Shown here: positions 58,439 through 64,000 of the stretch, piece after piece
Layout of the letters: every line of letters starts with the position of its first letter
How positions within the stretch are numbered: the first letter of the stretch is position 1
Assembly (NCBI RefSeq): GCF_002563795.1
Contig: NZ_PDJL01000004.1
Span: forward strand, 558,001 to 622,000
Origin: Vibrio sp. ES.051
GTDB taxonomy: Bacteria; Pseudomonadota; Gammaproteobacteria; Enterobacterales; Vibrionaceae
Length of the DNA: 64,000 nucleotides
Direction: 5' to 3'
Notes under the pieces: generated by a model
What the model saw: the letters and a program-made list of their open reading frames with translations, nothing else
The model's database searches: none
Told to the model about the DNA's origin: nothing
Program-made: the position numbers and the translations under genes

Positions 58439-59272
58439 CCCTAGACGTATTTAAGATGCTGAGTAGAAAGTAATTATTATTGCTAGCGGAAATCCTGAGA
58501 TCAAAGTGATGTTCGCCCGCTCAAATTTTTGCGAGCCTCAATTCGCGTGTTTATCGTGAGTTTCACAAAGAGCTTTGGAGTGTAGTTAAAACGAGGTGGT
58601 CAAAAAGTTTGTTATCGGCACTACAATGACCGGAACAAAGCTAAGCGACTTTCCATACCTGTAGTTATCCGTAATTTGCTAAATTAGAAAAGTTACCAAC
58701 AAACTTCTGTCCAAGAGTGTGCTGTGCATTAATGGCAAACCTTTCTTGATTCCTTCTACGAGCTAAAAAACGTATCGCGCAGGTTGCGTGACGCAACTTG
58801 CGTGATGAGTTTGCTTTTATTTGGGGAAAAGACCAAGTAATAACTAAGTAAAGATATCGTTCCAATCAATCAGGTTTATATTGTCTTTTTCTCTATGAGG
58901 TGCGTCCTCTAGACTAAGGCGCCTCCAACGCTTTAGGTGTTAACAGGTCCTGCACAAAATGGATACAAATTGGTTGAAGGGATATTGCATCCTGCATTTT
59001 CTACATGCGATACCCAAATTTATGCATATTTTTGGTATATATACTAAATTCAACGTTACTTTTGGTATTTGCGCTCAAATACACGACCAGAAAAGTGTGA
59101 AATACCAAAACTAGAGTTAAATTTTGGTATTGGTTTTAAACAGTAATACGTTGGGGAACACCTCAATTAAGATGTATGTCCGCTAGACGTGTTGCCCCTT
59201 GGCGCTGATAATTAACACCATAAAAATTAATTCAAATATGTAATTTGACGTTAGACCACAAGGAGCACATCA
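58439..59272. other. 834-bp non-coding region with a repeated-site cluster
   Basis: No gene on either strand is supported; a minus-strand ORF at 58665-58865 has no family resemblance or ribosome binding site. The right part (about 59000-59140) holds the TTTTGGTAT site cluster described separately, and the ribosome binding site of the DUF1040 gene ends it. Confidence 0.5.
59030..59130. repeat. Cluster of four TTTTGGTAT sites
   Basis: TTTTGGTAT at 59030-59038, 59060-59068 and 59122-59130 in direct orientation and ATACCAAAA at 59102-59110 inverted; a near copy (ATACCCAAA) at 59010-59018. The first two are spaced exactly 30 bp, about three helical turns. A likely protein-binding array. Confidence 0.8.
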
Positions 59273-59524
59273 ATGCGTGACCCTAACAGAATAGAAACTA
59301 CGCTTTCACTTTTGAAGGAACTTTGGAGCAACAATACTGACCTTCGGTTCAATCAGTTGATGTATAACCTTCAACGAGAGTTTTCACTCGAGAACGATGG
59401 TAAAGGGCAAATCACGGAAATCTCGCAAGAGGGTATTCAGCATGTTGGTTATGATCTGTTTTACATAGAAGATGACATTTTCATTCAATTTCTAGAGAGG
59501 AAGCTAACGCAACAACAGCGCTAG
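59273..59524 (+). CDS. DUF1040-like small protein
   Basis: 83 residues: MRDPNRIETTLSLLKELWSNNTDLRFNQLMYNLQ with a C-terminal YDLFYIEDDIFIQFLERKL match the DUF1040/YihD-like pattern. AAGGAGCAC lies in front of the ATG. Function unknown. It is probably the gene governed by the TTTTGGTAT sites about 150 bp upstream. Confidence 0.78.
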   Translation: MRDPNRIETTLSLLKELWSNNTDLRFNQLMYNLQREFSLENDGKGQITEISQEGIQHVGYDLFYIEDDIFIQFLERKLTQQQR

Positions 59525-59580
59525 CTTTTGGCTAGATAACAAAACACCTTTGAAGGCTGTGAAAGAATTACTAGTGGTTG

Positions 59581-59757
59581 CTACTCAGCGTGAACTGCCT
59601 TAGTAAATGCTACGCACATCTGTTGTATAACATTACGGCGGACTTTCTTGATCTTGTGGGCTCGATGCTCACTAACAATAACTCCACTCATCAAGCGAGT
59701 AACTGCTTCACGACGCTGTTGGTCGGAAAGGTGAATTCTTTTAGTTTCTTGTGTCAT
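59581..59757 (-). CDS. Small basic hypothetical protein, 58 residues
   Basis: A short ORF starting MTQETKRIHLSDQQRREAVTR with helical, strongly basic sequence (EHRAHKIKKVRRNVIQQMC). It reads like a small DNA- or RNA-binding protein. No clear ribosome binding site and no known family. It is convergent with the DUF1040 gene. Support is only the coherent composition and its place in an otherwise empty stretch. Confidence 0.45.
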   Translation of the reverse strand: MTQETKRIHLSDQQRREAVTRLMSGVIVSEHRAHKIKKVRRNVIQQMCVAFTKAVHAE

Positions 59758-60120
59758 GTCATATATCTTAGAGATGGCGAGCCGCGGATTTCATCCGGTG
59801 AAGATGATAAGTAAATATAGCTTTGACATTGTTACGTGTCTACACTCATCTAAACAGGTTCAATAGGAAGCGTCTCCATTAGTTTAAAGTCCGTGACATA
59901 CCATTTTTTGTCAAAACTCATCTACATCACTTAAGTTTAGGTTCGGCAATTGGATTTTTTGCTAATTCAGCGTGAAAGTTGTTGATGCAGTAGGATACAT
60001 GCATCGTCTTTCGTAAATCTTCTTTGCCCCATTGCGGGTTAGTGCTTAAGCTCATTTACAGTCTGTTAATGATGATTAACTATATTTTTTCTAATGTTGA
60101 TTTCTCGGAAGAGCATCGAA
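59758..60120. other. Intergenic region with no gene
   Basis: Contains a roughly 50-bp sequence (60022-60070) imperfectly repeated at 50766-50814. Otherwise nothing supported. Confidence 0.4.
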
Positions 60121-60150
60121 GAAGGTCTGTCACTGGCGGACCTTCATTTA
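60121..60150 (-). terminator. Terminator downstream of the hypothetical gene at 60188-60733
   Basis: GAAGGTC...GACCTTC with an eleven-base loop and T/A-rich flanks; at the 3' side of the leftward gene. Confidence 0.65.
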
Positions 60151-60187
60151 TGATGCATAGATCTAATATTATCGTTATTAATTAATA

Positions 60188-60733
60188 CTACAGATTGCTT
60201 GGTAATAAATCCCTTATCTCATTGAAAGATATCCCTGACTGAGCCACCGCTCCCTTTTTGTCACCAGAGTAGCCGTAAGGGTTACCTTCATGTGCATTCT
60301 TATAAGCTAAGAGACTTAACTGTTCATTGTGGGTAGATATCAAGTTTTTAATCACATCTTCACTTGGGCCAGTGTCAGCACTAAGGTTTTGAGTATTAAA
60401 TAGCACAAGAAAATCATTAGATTGAGCATCAACGGCCCTAGCTAGATAGCCCTCATTAACCTGTTTTATATATTCGATTCTTTGAGGGATAGCAGGGGGA
60501 CAATGAGATCTAATTTGTTCATCGTTAACCATGCCTAACGAGTGTTCTATAAATAGCCTCCAGACTTTCTTTTCATCTTCATCAACTACAGGAGGCTGAA
60601 TCTCTCCTCCTGATCGTTGACTTACTCGATTTATCGCTGTTTCTAAGATTTTCTCGACGGAATATCCTTGCTCATAAAGCGATTGATACCAGAGATATTC
60701 ATGCCTTAATGGAGACCTTGGTTTTACATTCAT
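60188..60733 (-). CDS. Hypothetical cytoplasmic protein
   Basis: 181 residues from the ATG at 60733, which has AAAGGAG eight bases upstream; an ATG six codons earlier lacks such a site. Soluble, mixed charge (LRHEYLWYQSLYEQGYSVEKILETAINRVSQRSGG), with a C-terminal IRDLLPSNL. No domain or motif is recognised. It stands between cargo and the element's dinB and could be cargo of any kind. Confidence 0.6.
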   Translation of the reverse strand: MNVKPRSPLRHEYLWYQSLYEQGYSVEKILETAINRVSQRSGGEIQPPVVDEDEKKVWRLFIEHSLGMVNDEQIRSHCPPAIPQRIEYIKQVNEGYLARAVDAQSNDFLVLFNTQNLSADTGPSEDVIKNLISTHNEQLSLLAYKNAHEGNPYGYSGDKKGAVAQSGISFNEIRDLLPSNL

Positions 60734-61090
60734 TATTACACTCCTTTGCAATTAAGCGGTTCAATCTCACTTTACCTCGCCCCATAATTTTTTGCTACGC
60801 GTCATGCTCATTATGTGAACAGTTCATAGCCCGAAGAAAGTAACAGAGGTAGCCAAAGAGCTACTCTTAGGAAATCGTTTACGGTAGTTATGTGCTGAGG
60901 AATCTCCTAATGATCTTTATCAATATCATTAGGGGACTTCTCAGTACAAGGTTGCCTTATATGAAGTTATGCATGGACTGCTAATTTAGACAAGGGACTG
61001 GCACATTTCTGTCCAAAAGCTTCCTAGAGAGATTGGTTAGGCCTTCGCATTGATTAGCTAGAACAATTTTTCTTGCATACAAATCCCCCT
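60734..61090. other. Intergenic region upstream of the element's dinB promoter
   Basis: No gene visible. It includes TTACGGTAGTTAT (60879-60891), also present at 50192-50204, and a short hairpin-like CTAATGAT...ATCATTAG segment (60907-60933). Confidence 0.4.
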
Positions 61091-61133
61091 TTGTGATGGG
61101 TAAGCTATGATAGTATACTGTATGAATACACAT
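61091..61133 (+). promoter_or_regulatory. Sigma-70 promoter overlapped by a LexA-like box, upstream of the element's dinB
   Basis: TTGTGA (61091-61096) and TATACT (61114-61119) are separated by exactly 17 bases. CTGT-N8-ACAT at 61118-61133 overlaps the -10 and differs from the LexA consensus CTGT-N8-ACAG at one base. The same TATACTGT overlap occurs in the native dinB promoter at 39873-39880. The leader to dinB is about 220 nt long. Confidence 0.72.
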
Positions 61134-61171
61134 GTCCGGCAGTGGCTTTTTGAGCAACTAAATCTGTCAGT

Positions 61172-61255
61172 GATGGTCAAGAAAAATCATAAATGCCTAG
61201 TGAGTAGTGAGCGGTGCGAGCGTAACGAGTGGCTTTATTATTATTCTTGACCATC
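61172..61255 (+). repeat. Long imperfect inverted repeat in the leader of the element's dinB
   Basis: GATGGTCAAGAA (61172-61183) pairs perfectly with TTCTTGACCATC (61244-61255), and inner AAATGCC/GGCTTT-type pairing extends the arms. It would form a long RNA hairpin between the SOS promoter and the dinB start. Confidence 0.75.
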
Positions 61256-61348
61256 GTTCTTTTAAATACCCTTGTAGTGAGGTGATGTTTTCACGCAGTG
61301 ATGACATCGCCTTACTAAGCATTTCAGGGATATAGTGAACTTTCGTTA

Positions 61349-62398
61349 ATGAAAAAGATAATCCATATAGATCTTGACAGTTACTATGCTTCTGTTGAAG
61401 TCAGAGACAATCCTGAATTGCGAGGAATACCTCTTGCTGTTGGGGGGACAAATGGACGTGGGGTGATTTCAACGTGTAGTTATGAAGCGAGAGCTTTTGG
61501 TGTTCGTTCCGCCATGTCTACCGCAAAAGCCTTGCAGCTTTGCCCTCAGCTAACGGTTGTCTCTGGAAATATGGAAAAATATCGCTCAGTTTCCAAACAA
61601 ATTCATGAGATTTTTAGTCGCTATACCGACATAATAGAGCTACTATCTTTAGATGAAGCTTACCTGGATGTGACTGATTCCCCGTTATTTAAAGGTTCTG
61701 CAACTTTAATAGCTCAAGATATTAGGAAGTCCATTGAAACTGAGTTACATCTTACTGCTTCGGCAGGTGTTTCTCCGTTAAAGTTCGTTTCAAAAGTTGC
61801 ATCGGATGTGAATAAACCAAATGGTATCTGCGTTGTTACGCCTGATGAAATTCAATCATTTATTGATAATTTGGACTTAGGTAAGATCAATGGTGTGGGC
61901 AAAGTTACTTTAGAAAAACTTAATAAGCTTGGTTTGTTTAAAGGTCGAGACGTCAAAGAAGCCGATAGGAATATCCTGATTAGTCAATTTGGTAAATTCG
62001 GTAACACTCTATGGGATAGGTGTCACGGAATAGATGATAGACCTGTTGTTGTTGAGAGGGTAAGAAAGTCAGTAGGGGTTGAACGGACATATTTAAATGA
62101 TATCCATAGTTTGGATGAATGCATACTTGCAATAAAGACTTTGTATGTCGAATTAGAGCAAAGGTTAGAAAAAGCGCTTGTAGATAAAGTGATTACGAAA
62201 CTCGGTGTAAAGTTAAAGTTCAACGATTTTCAACAAACAACGGTTGAACATAAGTATGATGAGATGGATATGCAGTTTTTTATCAAGTTATGTGAAGAAG
62301 CCGTTGCTAGAAGTCATGGACGTAGTATACGTTTAGTCGGATTAAGTGTTGGTATTGAACCCAAGAAATCAACCGATCAATTACAACTCCCTTTGTGA
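61349..62398 (+). CDS. dinB: DNA polymerase IV (DinB) encoded by the element, full length
   Basis: 349 aa Y-family polymerase. The catalytic residues are present: Asp8 in HIDLDSYYASVE and the Asp/Glu pair in LLSLDEAYLDVTDS (about 102-103). The finger/palm parts (VISTCSYEARAFGVRSAMSTAKALQLCP), the helix-hairpin-helix (INGVGKVTLEKLNKLG), the little finger and a C-terminal clamp-binding motif QLQLPL follow. It differs clearly from the split host gene (for example SYYASVEVRDNPELRG against AAVEMRDNPNYRD) and is more AT-rich, so it is not a duplicate of it. It probably substitutes for the gene that the element destroys. Confidence 0.93.
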   Translation: MKKIIHIDLDSYYASVEVRDNPELRGIPLAVGGTNGRGVISTCSYEARAFGVRSAMSTAKALQLCPQLTVVSGNMEKYRSVSKQIHEIFSRYTDIIELLSLDEAYLDVTDSPLFKGSATLIAQDIRKSIETELHLTASAGVSPLKFVSKVASDVNKPNGICVVTPDEIQSFIDNLDLGKINGVGKVTLEKLNKLGLFKGRDVKEADRNILISQFGKFGNTLWDRCHGIDDRPVVVERVRKSVGVERTYLNDIHSLDECILAIKTLYVELEQRLEKALVDKVITKLGVKLKFNDFQQTTVEHKYDEMDMQFFIKLCEEAVARSHGRSIRLVGLSVGIEPKKSTDQLQLPL

Positions 62399-62565
62399 TT
62401 TTTGTAAGTGAATTTTTAACGAAATGTCCATTTTTTGCATGAATTTCTCGGATTTTTTTTGTAAGGGGTTTTGTAAGTAACTTTTTTATCCTAACACCCT
62501 TATATAAAAGCATTTCCACTCACTCACTCACTTCCACTTACAAATTTTACCCGCGAGTTGAGTCA
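62399..62565. repeat. Right end of the element with repeated TTTGTAAG sites
   Basis: TTTGTAAG occurs directly at 62401-62408, 62458-62465 and 62470-62477 and inverted (CTTACAAA) at 62537-62544, the latter within the inverted copy of the left-end repeat AAAATTTGTAAG. A CACT repeat run precedes it. Such a set suggests binding sites for the recombinases or the small fourth protein. Confidence 0.7.
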
Positions 62566-63580
62566 CGCTGCCGTTGAGATGAGAGATAACCCTAACTATC
62601 GCGACATGGCACTTGCCGTTGGTGGCCATGAAAAGCAGCGTGGGGTGATCAGCACCTGTAATTACGAGGCGCGTAAATATGGTGTTCGTAGTGCGATGTC
62701 GACGGCTCGCGCATTACAACTCTGCCCCAATTTATGCGTTGTACCTGGCAGAATGCATGTGTACAAACAAGTCTCGCAGCAGATCCGAGCTATTTTTGAG
62801 CGCTACACGTCGCTCATTGAACCTCTTTCGTTGGACGAAGCTTATCTCGACGTGACCGAGGCGACAGTTTGTCGTGGTTCTGCAACGCTTATTGCTGAGT
62901 CTATTCGACGAGATATTTGGAACGAGCTTGGACTGACCGCATCGGCTGGTATTGCGCCAATTAAATTCCTCGCCAAAGTGGCCTCTGATATGAATAAACC
63001 CAACGGTCAGTGTGTTATTCCACCAGATAAGGTCCAGGAAGTTATCGATACACTTCCGCTGGAAAACATTCCTGGTGTTGGGAAGGTGAGTCTTGAGAAG
63101 CTACATCAAGCGGGCTTTTATCGATGTGAGGATATTAAAAACAGCGACTATCGTGAATTGCTGAGACAGTTTGGTCGTCAGGGAGCATCTTTATGGCAGC
63201 GTAGCCATGGAATTGATAATCGAGAGGTCGTCGTTGAGCGAGAGAGAAAATCCGTCGGTGTGGAACGGACATTCAGCCAGAATATCTCGAGCTATGATGA
63301 ATGTTGGCAAGTGATCGAGGATAAACTTTATCCTGAACTCGAGAAACGCTTAGAGCGTGCAAGCCCAGATAAATCGATTATTAAACAAGGTATTAAAGTC
63401 AAATTTGCCGACTTTCAACTGACAACAATTGAGCATATCCATCCGCAATTAGAGCTTGAGGACTTCAAGATCTTGCTAAGAGATATTCTTAAGCGCCAAA
63501 ACGGACGGGAAATACGCCTTTTAGGCTTGAACGTGATGCTCAAGCCCGAGAACCAAGCGCGTCAATTGAGCTTTTTCTAG
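62566..63580 (+). pseudogene. dinB: Native dinB, body without its first codons (attR side)
   Basis: About 337 codons from AAVEMRDNPNYRDMALAVGG to the C-terminal clamp motif region RQLSFF. The frame is intact with PLSLDEAYLDVTEA still carrying the second catalytic pair, but the Asp of HVDMDCF is on the other side of the element, so the product could not be an active polymerase. The TTG at 62558 is the first possible start. The intact frame means excision would restore function exactly. The 3' end overlaps the convergent helicase gene by two to three bases. Confidence 0.93.
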
Positions 63581-64000
63581 GCTCTTACTGCTTCTACCTG
63601 AGCTAATACTTGTTCAAAGCTTGTATTGGCCATCGCACCATAACCCGCCAGTTTTGAAGCTTTTAGCTGGCTAATTAAAGGGGTACTAATTCCACACAAG
63701 AAGCGGGCGACAGCATCATTGCTGATAGCTGAAGGGGAAAGCTGAATAAATTCCTGCACCCACATTGCTACTTGAGGTGGCTCAATATCCTCACCTTGTG
63801 GTGTTGGGAACGAAGCTACTTGACCACGACACACGGAGCAGTGACCACATTGCTCTGGTGCATTGTGATCAGCAAAGTAGTTCGCCAATTGTGAGCTCAA
63901 ACAGTGCTCTGACTGGAACAAGCGTAGCATGGTGTGAATTCTTTCGATATCTTTGCTTTCTTTGGATTGGAACAGTTCATACAGTTGTTGGATTAAAACA
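63577..64000 (-). CDS. RecQ-family ATP-dependent DNA helicase, C-terminal part
   Basis: The frame is open to the window edge; only the last 140 residues or so are visible. The zinc-binding sequence LFQSEHCLSSQLANYFADHNAPEQCGHCSVC is typical of RecQ-type helicases, followed by a helical C-terminal tail. The helicase motor would lie outside the window. It converges with dinB, as in other vibrios. Whether it is the main RecQ or a paralog cannot be told. Confidence 0.75.
   Translation of the reverse strand, partial: VLIQQLYELFQSKESKDIERIHTMLRLFQSEHCLSSQLANYFADHNAPEQCGHCSVCRGQVASFPTPQGEDIEPPQVAMWVQEFIQLSPSAISNDAVARFLCGISTPLISQLKASKLAGYGAMANTSFEQVLAQVEAVRA

Larger units (their letters stand above)
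39955..62565 (+). mobile_element. About 22.6-kb integrative element inserted in dinB, encoding its own dinB
   Basis: The boundaries are set by the split dinB: native sequence stops after codon Phe in MDCF and resumes at AAVEM. Sub-terminal inverted copies of AAAATTTGTAAG lie at 39980-39991 and, inverted, 62537-62548. The left end carries four overlapping recombinase-module genes; cargo follows, and a full-length dinB lies at the right end. The layout resembles strand-biased circularizing integrative elements (intA-tfp-intB-small protein) and the Gamma-Mobile-Trio islands known from vibrios, which carry T6SS effectors and anti-phage genes. Exact end bases are uncertain by a few positions because one or two boundary bases are shared. 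No long target duplication is seen. Confidence 0.9.

Noticed and set aside
58665..58865. 66-codon minus-strand ORF beside the IS
   Set aside because: No ribosome binding site, no recognisable family, and composition typical of random AT-rich sequence.
61122..61250. 42-codon ORF directly after the LexA-like box (MNTHVRQWLFEQL...)
   Set aside because: Its start overlaps the promoter and operator, so it would need to be leaderless or have another promoter; its second half runs through the inverted repeat. No family resemblance.

Overview
The window is a segment of a Vibrio chromosome, most likely from the Harveyi group (V. parahaemolyticus/alginolyticus-like). Three things point there: the complete nqrABCDEF-apbE-nqrM locus followed by dinB, the recC-recB-recD-argA order, and the phage-receptor porin OmpK. 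The first 36 kb is ordinary core genome. The rest is dominated by an integrative element of about 22.6 kb that has cut the chromosomal dinB gene in two.

Layout. 1-10.8 kb: end of a TDT transporter, then recC, recB and recD (RecBCD). 11-19 kb: argA, a DUF2850 protein, mltA, tcdA-csdE, and the leftward run csdA-yajL-panE. 19-28 kb: ompK; a rightward set of LON-domain protein, DUF4397 lipoprotein, ECF sigma factor and ChrR-type anti-sigma; then ampG, a periplasmic cyclophilin, yajG, rlmG and bolA. 28-36 kb: the Na+-translocating NADH:quinone reductase operon with its maturation factors ApbE and NqrM, and a DUF2789 protein. 36-39.5 kb: a small accessory block with a frameshifted aspartoacylase-like gene and an NCS1-type permease.

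39.95-62.57 kb: the element. The LexA box, start codon and first residues of dinB lie at its left end, and the rest of dinB resumes at its right end. Inside are (i) four overlapping genes encoding tyrosine-recombinase-fold proteins and a small coiled-coil protein, an arrangement like those of strand-biased circularizing integrative elements and Gamma-Mobile-Trio islands; (ii) a serine recombinase with a coiled-coil partner; (iii) a RecD-like helicase pseudogene; (iv) an antitoxin fragment; (v) a polymorphic toxin with MIX-like, LysM, S-type pyocin and colicin E3-type rRNase regions, followed by three immunity-like genes and the wreck of a DNase toxin; (vi) a nuclease gene beheaded by an IS21-family insertion; (vii) several small unknown genes; and (viii) at the far right, a complete second dinB with its own predicted LexA-overlapped promoter.

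How it fits together. The element inactivates DNA polymerase IV by separating the catalytic Asp codon from the body of dinB, yet brings a full-length DinB of its own. It also places its recombinase operon directly behind the host dinB SOS promoter, so DNA damage could drive excision while the element's dinB keeps the SOS polymerase available. This reading is inferred from the arrangement and is not proven by sequence alone. Downstream of the element a RecQ-family helicase gene runs off the window edge.
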